From the NCBI GenBank assembly GCA_963835135.1, contig CAWIEF010000003.1:992001-1056000 (forward strand): DNA of 64,000 bases, read 5' to 3'. The notes below the pieces were generated by a model. The model did no database searches. It saw nothing but the letters and a program-made list of their open reading frames with translations, and had not been told where the DNA came from. The DNA comes from JAVVHH01 sp963835135. GTDB lineage: Bacteria > Pseudomonadota > Alphaproteobacteria > Acetobacterales > Acetobacteraceae. Made by a program: the position numbers and the translations under genes. Below are positions 1 to 8,357 of this stretch, one piece after another; the first letter of the stretch is position 1; each line of letters opens with the position of its first letter.

Positions 1-1
1 G

Positions 2-766
2 CGCTTCGATTTCGGACGATCGTTCTTCCGGGACGACACGGTGATCCATCTCGTGCTGCAGAAGATGCCGGTCAGCCTATCGCTCGGGCTGTGGTCGACG
101 TTGCTGGTCTACCTGATCAGCATCCCGCTCGGCATCCAGAAGGCAGTCCGCGACGGAACGCGGTTCGACGTCGCGACGTCGGCGGCGGTGCTGGTGGCGT
201 ATGCGATCCCCGGCTTCCTGTTCGCGATCATGCTGGTGGTGCTGTTCGCGGGCGGCAGCTTCGTGCAGTGGTTCCCGCTACGGGGGCTCGTGACCAGCGG
301 ATCGTCGGCGTGGCCGTGGCCCGCGCGGGTCGGCGATTACGCGTGGCACATGGTGCTGCCCACCGTGGCGCTGGTGGCGAGCGGGTTCGCCGGGCTGACG
401 ATCCTGACGAAGAACTGCTTCCTCGAAGAGATCGGCAAGCAATACGTGCTGACGGCCCGGGCAAAAGGCGCGGCGGAGCCGCGGGTGCTGTACGGCCATG
501 TGTTCCGCAACGCGATGCTGCTGATCGTGGCCGGGTTCCCGGCGGCGTTCATCGGCATCCTGTTCAGCTCGGCGCTGCTGATCGAGATCGTGTTCTCGCT
601 CGATGGCCTGGGCCTGCTCGGGTTCGAGAGCGCGATCCGGCGGGACTATCCGGTCATGTTCGGCACACTCTATATCTTCACGCTCTTGAGCCTGGTGCTG
701 CAGGTGGTGGGCGACCTGCTCTATACCGTGGTGGACCCGCGGATCGACTTCGAGGCGCGCGGGTGA
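2..766 (+). CDS. yejB: Microcin C/peptide ABC transporter permease YejB (5' truncated by window edge)
   Basis: Inner-membrane permease of the YejABEF oligopeptide/microcin-C importer. The 254 residues present are the C-terminal part: the reading frame is open to base 2 and begins with RFDFGRSFFRD, the family motif just before the transmembrane core, so the true start lies upstream of the window. Several hydrophobic segments follow, then a binding-protein-dependent-transport EAA loop (KQYVLTARAKGA...HVFRNA) that contacts the ATPase. The product ends DPRIDFEARG, as in other YejB proteins. The stop overlaps the yejE GTG start by 4 nt, indicating translational coupling. yejA, the binding protein, is not visible and would lie upstream. 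Confidence 0.93.
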   Translation, partial: RFDFGRSFFRDDTVIHLVLQKMPVSLSLGLWSTLLVYLISIPLGIQKAVRDGTRFDVATSAAVLVAYAIPGFLFAIMLVVLFAGGSFVQWFPLRGLVTSGSSAWPWPARVGDYAWHMVLPTVALVASGFAGLTILTKNCFLEEIGKQYVLTARAKGAAEPRVLYGHVFRNAMLLIVAGFPAAFIGILFSSALLIEIVFSLDGLGLLGFESAIRRDYPVMFGTLYIFTLLSLVLQVVGDLLYTVVDPRIDFEARG

Positions 767-1788
767 CATCGGCGACGCTGACCCGGCGCCGGCTCGCGAT
801 CTTCCGGGCGCACCGGCGCGGCTATTGGTCGCTGATGATCTTCGCCTTCGTGTTCTTCGTCTGCCTATTCGCCGAGTTCATCGCCAACGACCGGCCGCTC
901 CTGGTCGAGTACGACGGACACCTGTTCGCGCCGGTGCTGCGCGACTACAGCGAGGATGCGTTCGGCGACGACCTGCTGCCGCTCGAGGCCGACTTCACCG
1001 ACCCGTCGCTGCAGCAACGCATCGCGGCGCATGGCTGGATGGTCTGGCCGCCGATCCGATACAGCTATGCCAGCGTGGTCAAAGACTTGCCGGTGCCGGC
1101 CCCTGCCCCGCCCTCGTGGCGCAACCCGCTCGGGACCGACGACCAGGCGCGCGACGTGCTGGCACGGGTAATTTACGGGGTGCGCCTCTCGGTGCTGTTC
1201 GGGTTCACGCTGACGCTGGTGTCGTCGGTCGTAGGCATCGCGGCCGGCGCGGTGCAGGGGTTCTACGGCGGACTGACCGACCTGCTGTTCCAGCGCTTCA
1301 TCGAGATCTGGTCGGGCATGCCGCAGCTCTACATGCTGATCATCCTCGGCAGCATCGTGACGCCCGGGTTCTGGGTGCTGCTGCTGTTCCTGCTGGCGTT
1401 CTCGTGGATGAACCTGACCGGCGTGGTGCGCGCCGAATTCCTGCGCGGACGCAACCTGGACTACGTGCGCGCGGCGCGGGCGCTGGGCGTGTCGAACGGG
1501 GCGATCATGGCGCGGCACATCCTGCCGAACGCGCTGGTCGCGGTGCTCAGCTTCCTGCCGTTCACGCTGTCGGGCTCGGTGACGGTGCTGTCGACGCTGG
1601 ATTTCTTAGGCTTCGGGCTGCCGCCGGGCTCGCCGTCGCTGGGCGAATTGGTGAGCCAGGGGAAAAACAATCTTCAGGCGCCCTGGCTGGCGGCGACCGG
1701 GTTCGTGGTGCTGGGCGGGCTGCTGACGCTGCTGATCTTCATCGGCGAGGCGGTGCGGGATGCGTTCGATCCGCGGAAGGGAGTGTGA
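763..1788 (+). CDS. yejE: Microcin C/peptide ABC transporter permease YejE
   Basis: Second inner-membrane permease of the Yej importer, 341 aa. The GTG start at 763 overlaps the yejB stop and fits the family N-terminus: a short basic leader, a first membrane segment (about residues 20-40), then a long periplasmic loop carrying ANDRPLLVEYDG and later NPLGTDDQARDVLARVIYG, both typical of YejE. Five further hydrophobic segments follow. The EAA loop (NLDYVRAARALGVSN...RHILPNAL) lies near residues 225-255. It pairs with YejB to form the channel; the ATPase YejF is encoded about 300 nt downstream. A longer frame reaching upstream to base 91 only reads through yejB and is not real. Confidence 0.93.
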   Translation: MTSATLTRRRLAIFRAHRRGYWSLMIFAFVFFVCLFAEFIANDRPLLVEYDGHLFAPVLRDYSEDAFGDDLLPLEADFTDPSLQQRIAAHGWMVWPPIRYSYASVVKDLPVPAPAPPSWRNPLGTDDQARDVLARVIYGVRLSVLFGFTLTLVSSVVGIAAGAVQGFYGGLTDLLFQRFIEIWSGMPQLYMLIILGSIVTPGFWVLLLFLLAFSWMNLTGVVRAEFLRGRNLDYVRAARALGVSNGAIMARHILPNALVAVLSFLPFTLSGSVTVLSTLDFLGFGLPPGSPSLGELVSQGKNNLQAPWLAATGFVVLGGLLTLLIFIGEAVRDAFDPRKGV

Positions 1789-1796
1789 CGACCAAG

Positions 1797-1988
1797 CTAC
1801 TCAACCTCCCCGCCCTGCACTGCGAGAGGGTTCACTGCCGAAGGGCGCGAACCATCGGCCGGCGCGGTGGCGCCCTCGCTCGCTTCGGCGGTCGGCTCGG
1901 GTCTTGGCCGGCCGTCCGGACCAGAGCGGACGACGGTGAACGGGATGATCAGGGTGTCGGCCCCATAGGGGCGTAGCGGATCAGACAT
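1797..1988 (-). CDS. Small hypothetical protein encoded against the yej operon
   Basis: A 63-aa minus-strand frame between yejE and yejF. The ATG at 1988 is preceded by GGAGGA with a 6-nt spacer, a strong ribosome binding site, which is the main reason to call it. The product begins MSDPLRPYGADTLIIPFTVV, a compact hydrophobic N-terminal half, and ends in a Pro/Ala/Glu-rich, low-complexity tail. There is no signal peptide or clear membrane helix and I do not recognise a family. It is convergent with yejE (8 nt between stops) and divergent from yejF. Lying inside an otherwise co-directional transporter operon is unusual and suggests yejF may have its own promoter. The frame runs open upstream into yejF antisense, so coding potential rests mainly on the SD. 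Confidence 0.5.
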   Translation of the reverse strand: MSDPLRPYGADTLIIPFTVVRSGPDGRPRPEPTAEASEGATAPADGSRPSAVNPLAVQGGEVE

Positions 1989-2082
1989 CGCTCGTCCTCC
2001 AATCACGGCGGTATCGAATTCTTCGGCATCGCAAGCAAGCATCGGCTGGCGCCCGCCGCGCGGCGCTGATAGGCCAAGGGCG

Positions 2083-3643
2083 ATGCTCGTCGTCGATAGC
2101 CTCTCGATCGCCTTCGGTCCGCGCCGGGTCGTCGACGGCGTGTCGTTCCAAATAGAGCCCGGCGAGACGCTCGCCCTCGTCGGCGAGAGCGGGTCGGGCA
2201 AGTCGCTGACGGCCCTATCGGTCTTGCGGCTGCTGCCGCCGGGCGCGGCGGCCTCCGGGCGGATCACGCTGGACGGGCAGGACGTTCTGGCGGCCGGTCC
2301 ACGCACGCTGCAGCGCATCCGCGGCGGCACGGCGGGGATCGTGTTCCAGGAGCCAATGACCAGCCTCAATCCGCTGCAGCGGATCGGCCGGCAGGTCGGC
2401 GAGGCGATGGCGCTGCATGGCCGGCGCGCCTCGCGCGACGCGGTCGCAGCGTTGCTCGCCCGGGTCGGCTTCGCCGACGCCGTGACCCGGCTCGACGCGT
2501 TTCCCCACCAGCTCTCCGGCGGCCAGCGGCAGCGCGTGATGATCGCGATGGCGCTGGCCAACGACCCCAAGCTGCTCATCGCCGACGAGCCGACCACGGC
2601 GCTGGACGTGACGATCCAGGCCGGCATCCTCGATCTGCTGGCTGCGGAGAAGGCGCGGCGGGGATTGGCGCTCGTGCTGATCAGCCACGATCTAAACGTC
2701 GTGCGCCGGGTCGCGGACCGGGTGGCGGTGATGAAGGATGGGGAGATCGTCGAAACCGGGGCGGTCGAGGCCGTGTTCGCGGCGCCGCAGCACGCGTACA
2801 CGCGCATGCTGATCGCGGCCGAGCCCTCGGGGGCGCCTGCGCCGGTGAGCGAGACTGCGCCCATCGTGGCCGCAGCGGAGGAGGTGCGGGTCACGTTTGC
2901 CGGTACGGCGCGGGGTGTTGCGCCGGGTCGTGGCGGAGGTGCATGCGGTCGATGGGGTCAGCCTCGCTGTGCGCGAGGGCGAAACGCTCGGGCTCGTGGG
3001 CGAGAGCGGGTCGGGCAAGAGCACGCTCGGGCTGGCCATGCTCAAGCTGCAGCCGGCTGCCGGACGGGTCATGTTCGAAGGTCGAGACCTCCTCCCCCTG
3101 TCGCAGCGGGAGATCCGGCCGCTGCGGCGTCGGATGCAGATCGTGTTCCAGGACCCGTTCGGCAGCTTGTCGCCGCGGATGAGCGTGGCAGACATCGTCG
3201 CCGAAGGCCTGCGCGTGCACGAGCCCGGGTTGGACGCGCGCGCCCGGATGGCGCGGGTGGCGGCGGCGCTGGAGGAGGTCGGCCTGCCGCCGGAGATCGC
3301 GGCGCGCTACCCGCACGAGTTCAGCGGCGGGCAGCGGCAGCGCATCGCGGTGGCGCGGGCGATCGTGTTGAAGCCGCGGCTGCTGGTGCTGGACGAGCCG
3401 ACCAGCGCGCTCGACCGCTCGATTCAGGCGCAACTGGTCGACCTGCTCCGCGGGCTGCAGCGGGCGCATGGGCTCTCTTACCTATTCATCAGCCACGACC
3501 TAGCCGTCGTGCGGGCCTTGGCGCACCGGGTCGCGGTGCTGCAGGCCGGCCGGGTCGTCGAGCAGGGGCCGGCCGAGGCGCTGTTCGCGCGGCCGCAACG
3601 CGAGTACACGGCGGCGCTCATGGCCGCCGCGTTCCCGCGATAG
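2083..3643 (+). pseudogene. yejF: YejF, dual-domain ABC ATPase of the Yej importer, frameshifted
   Basis: ATP-binding subunit of YejABEF, normally about 530 aa with two ABC domains; the two frames here total about 519 aa. Frame one (from ATG 2083) holds domain 1: Walker A GESGSGKS near residues 37-44, Q-loop FQEPMTSLNP, signature LSGGQRQR, Walker B LLIADEPT, H-loop ISHD. Around base 2899 the frame breaks: the expected interdomain sequence VTFPVRRGVLRRVV is recovered only by ignoring one G after ACGTTT. Domain 2 then continues one frame over to the stop at 3643: Walker A GESGSGKST, signature FSGGQRQR, Walker B LLVLDEPT, H-loop ISHD. All catalytic motifs survive, so this is either a recent mutation or a sequencing/assembly error. 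If real, a half-size first ATPase with an out-of-frame tail ending at 3699 would be made; a TTG at 2897 could in principle start the second half. Confidence 0.85.
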
Positions 3644-3647
3644 GGTC

Positions 3648-4076
3648 TCAGGCGACGATGAGGCGGACGGGCACGTTGTTGCGCGTGGCGTTGCTGTAGG
3701 GGCAGACCTGGTGGGCCTTGTCGACCAGCGCCTCGGCCTGCTCTGGCGGTACGCCCGGCAGCGTTACCTTCAGTTCGATGTCCAGACCGAAGCCGCCCTC
3801 CGAGCGCGGACCGATGCCGACCGAGCTTTGCACCGTAGCGTCGTTCGGCACTTGCGGACCGTCCTTGTTCTGGCTGGCGACGAACTTCATCGCCCCGAGA
3901 AAGCACGCGGCGTACCCGGTGGCGAAGAGCTGCTCCGGGTTGTTACCCGCGCCGTTCCCGCCCATCTCCTTCGGCACGCCCATCGTGATCTCGAGAGCGC
4001 CGTCATCCGTCTGGCTCTTCCCGTCGCGGCCACCGTGGGCGGTTGCGCTGGTCCGGTATTTAACGTCGACCGACAT
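3648..4076 (-). CDS. ohr: Organic hydroperoxide resistance peroxidase (Ohr/OsmC family)
   Basis: Cytosolic thiol peroxidase that reduces organic hydroperoxides, 142 aa, the usual Ohr length. The two redox cysteines are present: Cys58 in YAACFLGAM and Cys125 in HQVCPYSNATRNNV, along with the conserved Glu in NPEQLFATGYAAC. The start at 4076 (MSVDVKYRTSATAHGGRDG) is the family N-terminus and has a GAGGGA ribosome binding site five bases upstream; a longer frame to 4127 has no support. It is divergent from the MOSC gene with only 22 nt between start codons. No OhrR-type MarR regulator gene is adjacent. Ohr rather than OsmC is judged from length and the PYSNATRNN segment. Confidence 0.93.
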   Translation of the reverse strand: MSVDVKYRTSATAHGGRDGKSQTDDGALEITMGVPKEMGGNGAGNNPEQLFATGYAACFLGAMKFVASQNKDGPQVPNDATVQSSVGIGPRSEGGFGLDIELKVTLPGVPPEQAEALVDKAHQVCPYSNATRNNVPVRLIVA

Positions 4077-4098
4077 TCTGTCCCTCAGGTTTAAAAGT

Positions 4099-4662
4099 AT
4101 GGCTCCTACATCCTTCGCCGCCAGCAATTCCGCAAGTCCGGGGCCGCCGCCGGGCTCGCCGCTGCGGCGCCTGCTGGACGCGCCGGTTCGGCCGGGCAGC
4201 GTGGGGTGGCTCGGCGCGCGCCCGGCCCGGCACGCGGAGATGGTCGTTCTCGAGGCCGCGGAGTTGGAGCCGCTGGCCGGGCTGGTGGGCGATCACTACG
4301 CTGGCCGGAGCGGGTCGCGGCAGGTCAGCCTAATTGGCGAGGAGAACCTGGCCGCGATCGGCGCCTTCCTTGGTGCCGGCCGGGCCAGCCCTGTGCTGCT
4401 GCGCCGCAACATCGTAACCTCCGGCATCAACCTGCTCGCGCTCAAAGGGCGCCGCTTCCGGCTGGGCACGGCCACCTTGGCCTATGCCGGCGAGTGCCAC
4501 CCTTGCTCGCGCATGGAGACGCTGCTCGGCGCGGGCGGCTATAACGCCGTGCGCGGCCAGGGCGGAATTCTTGCCCGCGTCCTGGACGCGGGCACGGTCG
4601 AGATCGGGGACATACTGATCCGTTTGGAAAATGACCCGATGCAGGCCATGCTGCCGCTATGA
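4099..4662 (+). CDS. MOSC domain-containing protein
   Basis: A 187-aa MOSC (molybdenum cofactor sulfurase C-terminal) domain protein, a fold that binds or transfers sulfur/Moco and that includes YiiM-like enzymes. Visible family features are GDHYAGRSGSRQVSLI (about residues 63-78), RRNIVTSGINLLALKGRRFRLG and, most tellingly, the conserved cysteine in GECHPCSRMETLLG followed by GYNAVRGQGGILARVLDAGTVEIGD. The ATG at 4099 is the best start, although its first 30 residues are low-complexity and an internal GTG at 4201 is an alternative. It overlaps the next lipoprotein gene by ATGA, so the two are probably co-expressed. The substrate cannot be told from sequence. Confidence 0.85.
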   Translation: MAPTSFAASNSASPGPPPGSPLRRLLDAPVRPGSVGWLGARPARHAEMVVLEAAELEPLAGLVGDHYAGRSGSRQVSLIGEENLAAIGAFLGAGRASPVLLRRNIVTSGINLLALKGRRFRLGTATLAYAGECHPCSRMETLLGAGGYNAVRGQGGILARVLDAGTVEIGDILIRLENDPMQAMLPL

Positions 4663-4958
4663 CGCTGCGTGACGTTGCCCGATGCGCGGGGGTGATCCTG
4701 GCGCTGGCCGCCTGCTCTGGTCCAGGCGCCGTAGAGCCGCCGGCGGTGCCGCCTATCCGGGCGGAGCGGATCCCGCTGCCGCCCGCGTCGAACGCGACGC
4801 AGATCTGGCAGCCGGGCCACTGGGATTGGGAGGGGCAGAGCTTCGTCTGGCTGGAGGGCGAGTGGGTGCCACGGGCGGGCCATGGGCCGCTTTGGCAGGA
4901 TGGCTACTGGCGCCGCGACGGCAGCCGCTTCACTTGGATGCCGGCTCACTGGATGTAG
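4659..4958 (+). CDS. Small WxxGxW-repeat lipoprotein
   Basis: A 99-aa probable lipoprotein. It has a hydrophobic N-terminal signal ending in the lipobox LAAC (Cys19). The mature part contains repeated tryptophan motifs: IWQPGHWDWEGQSFVWLEGEWVP, then GPLWQDGYWRRDG and WMPAHWM, i.e. the YXWV/WXXGXW-type repeats found in many proteobacterial envelope proteins. The ATG overlaps the MOSC stop by 4 nt. The last 29 nt overlap the 3' end of the convergent gene at 4930-5166. Its function is unknown; the family is assumed to be envelope-associated. Confidence 0.75.
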   Translation: MTLRDVARCAGVILALAACSGPGAVEPPAVPPIRAERIPLPPASNATQIWQPGHWDWEGQSFVWLEGEWVPRAGHGPLWQDGYWRRDGSRFTWMPAHWM

Positions 4959-5166
4959 GAGCAGCACCGTCCGACGGTGCGCTCTGATCGGTGCCGGCCG
5001 CGGGACCGGGCTGGGTCGGGGCGGCGGTCGGGGGCGCCACGGGCGGAGCGGACGGGGCCGGCGGCGCTTCCTGGCGAGGCTGCTTCTCGAGCGGGATAAT
5101 GATCGGCTGCGCCGTGGCGGGAGACATGGCAAAGAGCAGCATTCCAAGCAAACGGGCGGACTTCAT
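4930..5166 (-). CDS. Small secreted Pro/Ala-rich protein
   Basis: A 78-aa protein with an N-terminal signal peptide (MKSARLLGMLLFAMSPATAQ) and a mature part dominated by Pro, Ala, Thr and Ser, with no recognised domain. I chose ATG 5166 because the ribosome binding site (GAGGGAG) lies 8 nt upstream; the ATG at 5172 would sit only 2 nt from it. It follows the membrane protein gene at 5180-6370 by 13 nt in the same direction, so they probably form a transcription unit. The Pro-rich character resembles the periplasmic half of that neighbour. Unknown function, probably periplasmic. Confidence 0.6.
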   Translation of the reverse strand: MKSARLLGMLLFAMSPATAQPIIIPLEKQPRQEAPPAPSAPPVAPPTAAPTQPGPAAGTDQSAPSDGAAPTSSEPASK

Positions 5167-5179
5167 CGTCATCGCTCCC

Positions 5180-6370
5180 TCACGGATCATATTCGAAGAC
5201 GCGGATGCCGTGCGAGTCGACGGCATACGTGCCGAGGAACGGCCCATCGCCGCGGCGGGGATCGCGGCGAACCCAGACCGGCGAGACGCCGTCGTATTGC
5301 CGCGCGCTCGCAGTGTCCTCTGCCTCCAGACGGCGGGGCGCCAGCGAATCCGGACGAGCCCGCGCGATGCGCGGAGTCTCGCGCCTGGCACTTTCGGAGT
5401 GACGCACGTGCGGACTGCGTTCCGCCTTGACTTGCACCTGAGCGAGTCCGGCAGCGATCAGCGCCGGCTCGGCGAGCGGCTCCGGCCGCGGCTGCGCGGG
5501 GGGTGCGGCGAGTGCAACCGGCGGCATCGCCGCTTCGCCGGACGACACGGCGGCGATCAACGGAGGCAGGTCGGCGCCCACTGCGGGCGGGGGCGACGCA
5601 TCGGCCGTCTCCGGACCGGGCAGCCGGGCGGGCACGGGAACCGGCACGACGGCCGGGTCGCGGCGGATTTCGGCACGCGCGATCTTGCTCCCGACTGCCG
5701 CCGAGCTCGTATCGTGCTCGGCCCACAGCAACGCGGCTATTGCGGCGACGCCAAGCGCCGAGGCCGTCCAGATCAAAGGCCGCCGGACCCGATCGGCAAG
5801 CAGCCTGACCCGGTCCGCAAAGACCGGTTCCGCAGGTAACTCGGGCAGGCTGGCGAACACCGGCATGACCGCTTCCTCGGGCCGAGCGGCTTCAGCCGGC
5901 CGGTCAAACTCGATCGCTGGCGAGGCCGACACACGCGCCAGAAGCGGCGCGAACCCAGGCTCCTGCAGCATCGCGGCAAGCGGCGCAGCCTTGTACATTA
6001 CCAGCAGCAGCCCGGGCGCCTGAAGCGCCACGTGCTGCAGGTAGCGCAGCGCCGAACGGCTGATCCCGGCGGGCGCGAGCACCATCAACACGGTCCGCCC
6101 GTCGCCGGTCAGCCGCTTGAAGCCCAGCTCGAGCCACGAATCATCCTGGTTGTCGAGGTCGAGGCGGCCTGAGAGCTGCGCGATGAGGTGGGACAGGCTA
6201 AGTTCGCCGATGGGAGAGGCAACGGAGACGACCGTCGCCTGCTCGGCCAGCATCCGCGCCGCCTCGGCGAACAGCACCCGGGCCTGGACCGGCGTTCCGC
6301 CGACCAGCACGTCGGTCCCTGCTGCGATATCTGCCAGCACGGACCGCACCGCCTCGTTCTCCTCGATCAT
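5180..6370 (-). CDS. Single-pass membrane protein with a degenerate ATPase-like N-terminal domain
   Basis: A 396-aa protein of unknown function. The N-terminal ~170 residues look like an alpha/beta ATPase fold: VLVGGTPVQARVLFAEAARML sits where a Walker A loop would be but lacks GK[ST], and GRTVLMVLAPAG resembles a Walker B strand without the acidic residue. One membrane segment lies at about residues 200-220 (RRPLIWTASALGVAAIAALLW). It is followed by about 170 residues rich in Pro, Ala, Arg and Glu that should be periplasmic, ending GPFLGTYAVDSHGIRVFEYDP. The architecture matches the protein at 8782-9561 and resembles GspA/ExeA-type proteins that have lost nucleotide binding; that relation is my inference. 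ATG 6370 has only a weak ribosome binding site. Confidence 0.65.
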   Translation of the reverse strand: MIEENEAVRSVLADIAAGTDVLVGGTPVQARVLFAEAARMLAEQATVVSVASPIGELSLSHLIAQLSGRLDLDNQDDSWLELGFKRLTGDGRTVLMVLAPAGISRSALRYLQHVALQAPGLLLVMYKAAPLAAMLQEPGFAPLLARVSASPAIEFDRPAEAARPEEAVMPVFASLPELPAEPVFADRVRLLADRVRRPLIWTASALGVAAIAALLWAEHDTSSAAVGSKIARAEIRRDPAVVPVPVPARLPGPETADASPPPAVGADLPPLIAAVSSGEAAMPPVALAAPPAQPRPEPLAEPALIAAGLAQVQVKAERSPHVRHSESARRETPRIARARPDSLAPRRLEAEDTASARQYDGVSPVWVRRDPRRGDGPFLGTYAVDSHGIRVFEYDP

Positions 6371-6561
6371 CGCCCGACGTGCCTAATGAGACGCAAGACT
6401 TTTACTCGACACTTGCGGCGAAAATAGGTTTGGCCGGACAAAACTGCGCGATTGACCCGTGCTGCGGCGACCTTGATTTGGGCCGAACCGGGTGCGCTCG
6501 TCCAACTTGCACAAGTATGGGTGCTGCAACATGTATGGACCTCGAAAGCGAGGTTACCGGC

Positions 6562-7506
6562 ATGGATACGATCATCGGGCGCAGTCCCGCCAAGCCACCG
6601 ACCGGCGGCGACGTAGACGCCATGATTATCGACAGCACTCAGGCGACGTTCATGCAGGACGTCATCGAGGCGTCGCGCCACGTTCCCGTCATGGTGGATT
6701 TCTGGGCCACGTGGTGTGGGCCTTGCAAGCAGCTCACTCCGGCCTTGGAGAAGGTGACCAAGGCCGCGGGAGGCCGGGTCAAGCTGGTCAAGATCGACAT
6801 CGACGCCAACCGGGCGCTGGTTCAGCAGCTCGCCTCCATCGGCTTGCCGATGCAGTCGGTGCCGACCGTTGCCGCGTTCTGGCAGGGGCAGATCGCCGAC
6901 GTCTTCCAGGGCGCGCTGCCGGAGTCGGAGATCAAGCGCTTCGTCGAAGGTCTCTTGAAGCTCGCCGGCGGGGCGATGCCGTCGGCCGATCTGTTGGCCG
7001 AGGCCAAGGCCGCCATGGAGGAGGAGCGTTTCGAGGACGCAGGCGCGCTGTTCAGCGAATTGCTGCAGGACGAGCCTGAGAGCCCGGACGCCTGGGGTGG
7101 ACTGATCCGTGTGCTGCTGGCGCTCGGGCAAGAGGATCAGGCGACGGACGCGCTGTCGCAAGTCCCCGCCAAGATCGCCGAGCACGCCGAGATCAGCGGC
7201 GCCCGCAGCGCGTTGGCGCTGGCGGTCGAGGGGCGGCAGGCAGCGGCGGGTCTGAAGGATCTTGAAGCCCGGGTCGCCGCCGATCCGGACGATCACCAGG
7301 CCCGCTACGATCTTGCCACCGCGCTGAACGCCACGGGGCGGCGCGACGAGGCGGCCGCGGCACTGCTGGAGATCGTCAAACGCGACCGCTCGTGGAACGA
7401 CGACGGCGGACGCGTTCAGCTGCTGAAGTTCTTCGAGGCCTGGGGCTTGAGCGACCCGGCCACTCTGGCCGCGCGGCGCAAGCTCTCAGCCCTCCTGTTC
7501 CGGTAG
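6562..7506 (+). CDS. cnoX: Thioredoxin-TPR protein (CnoX/YbbN-type chaperedoxin)
   Basis: A 314-aa cytosolic thioredoxin-fold protein with a C-terminal tetratricopeptide region. The thioredoxin domain occupies about residues 22-130 with the active-site motif WATWCGPCK (Cys52/Cys55) intact and the cis-Pro in VPTVAAF. The rest (ADLLAEAKAAMEEERFEDAGALFSELL onward) is helical repeats as in CnoX/YbbN, which protects substrates from over-oxidation and hands them to chaperones. Unlike the E. coli protein, both redox cysteines are present, as reported for other alphaproteobacteria. Start at ATG 6562 follows an AGGT-like site; an ATG at 6535 is possible. It leads a probable operon with the Lon-N, Trm112 and DUF971 genes (gaps of 5, 1 and 5 nt). 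Confidence 0.88.
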   Translation: MDTIIGRSPAKPPTGGDVDAMIIDSTQATFMQDVIEASRHVPVMVDFWATWCGPCKQLTPALEKVTKAAGGRVKLVKIDIDANRALVQQLASIGLPMQSVPTVAAFWQGQIADVFQGALPESEIKRFVEGLLKLAGGAMPSADLLAEAKAAMEEERFEDAGALFSELLQDEPESPDAWGGLIRVLLALGQEDQATDALSQVPAKIAEHAEISGARSALALAVEGRQAAAGLKDLEARVAADPDDHQARYDLATALNATGRRDEAAAALLEIVKRDRSWNDDGGRVQLLKFFEAWGLSDPATLAARRKLSALLFR

Positions 7507-7511
7507 CCGGC

Positions 7512-8168
7512 ATGACCCTCACCCGCACGGACACGCTGCCGAACGAATTCTCCGTCTTTCCCTTGCCGGGCGCGCTGCTCCTGCCCGGGGGGCGCTTGCC
7601 GCTCAACATCTTCGAGCCGCGCTACCTGGCGATGATCCAGGACGCGCTGGGTCTCGGCCGGGTCATCGGGATGGTGCAGCCGGACCCGTCCCGGCCAGTC
7701 ACTCCGACCGGGCCGGGCCTGTATCGGGTGGGCTGCCTCGGCCGCATCACCTCGTTCAGCGAGACCGAGGACGGCCGTTTCCTGGTCACGCTGACCGGGA
7801 TCACGCGGTTCGCCATCTCCGTCGAGTTAGAGATGCAGCGGGGCTATCGGCGGGTTCGGGCCGATCTCGGCCGGTTCGCGATGGATCTCCATGGCGAAAC
7901 CGACGGCGTGGACCGCGACGTGTTGCTGGACGCGTTGCGGACCTACTTCACCGTTCGGGGTTTCGAGGCGAACTGGGAGGCGATCGACGAGATGCCGGAC
8001 GGCGTGCTGGTGTCGACGTTGGCGATGGTCTGCCCGTTCGAGCCTGCCGAAAAACAGGCTTTGCTGGAAGCGCCGACGACGGAGGAGCGGAGTACGGCCC
8101 TGCTGGCCCTGCTGCGCATCGGTGCACATGCGGCCGGCGACGACAGCACGGGACGGGCCCTGAGCTGA
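7512..8168 (+). CDS. Lon N-terminal (LON substrate-binding) domain protein
   Basis: A 218-aa protein consisting of the Lon protease N-terminal substrate-binding domain without ATPase or protease parts (COG2802 type). Diagnostic stretches are FPLPGALLLPGGRLPLNIFEPRYLAM, GRVIGMVQPD and YRVGCLGRITSFSETEDGRFLVTLTGI. These stand-alone proteins are common in alphaproteobacteria, usually right after the thioredoxin/YbbN gene and before Trm112, exactly as here, which suggests a shared protein-quality-control role, though no biochemical function is established. ATG 7512 lies 5 nt after the preceding stop, consistent with translational coupling. Confidence 0.9.
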   Translation: MTLTRTDTLPNEFSVFPLPGALLLPGGRLPLNIFEPRYLAMIQDALGLGRVIGMVQPDPSRPVTPTGPGLYRVGCLGRITSFSETEDGRFLVTLTGITRFAISVELEMQRGYRRVRADLGRFAMDLHGETDGVDRDVLLDALRTYFTVRGFEANWEAIDEMPDGVLVSTLAMVCPFEPAEKQALLEAPTTEERSTALLALLRIGAHAAGDDSTGRALS

Positions 8169-8169
8169 G

Positions 8170-8352
8170 ATGAGCGAACCCGAGATTGACCGTAGGCTCC
8201 TGGAGATATTGGTGTGCCCGGTGACGAAAGGGCTGCTCGAATGGCATCCGGAAACGCGTGAGCTGATCAGCCGGCAGGCCGGCCTGGCGTTCCCGGTGCG
8301 GGATGGCGTGCCGATCATGCTGCCCGATGAGGCGCGGGTGTTGGACGAGTAG
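8170..8352 (+). CDS. Trm112 family protein (UPF0434/YcaR-like)
   Basis: A 60-aa Trm112-family protein. It shows the short zinc-ribbon-like core LLEILVCPVTKGLLEW, then LAFPVRDGVPIMLPDEAR, the standard YcaR/UPF0434 signature; only the first cysteine of the potential zinc site (Cys16) is kept. Eukaryotic Trm112 activates methyltransferases; the bacterial role is unproved. It starts one base after the Lon-N gene stop and is followed 5 nt later by the DUF971 gene, so it is an operon member. Confidence 0.9.
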   Translation: MSEPEIDRRLLEILVCPVTKGLLEWHPETRELISRQAGLAFPVRDGVPIMLPDEARVLDE

Positions 8353-8357
8353 CCAGG

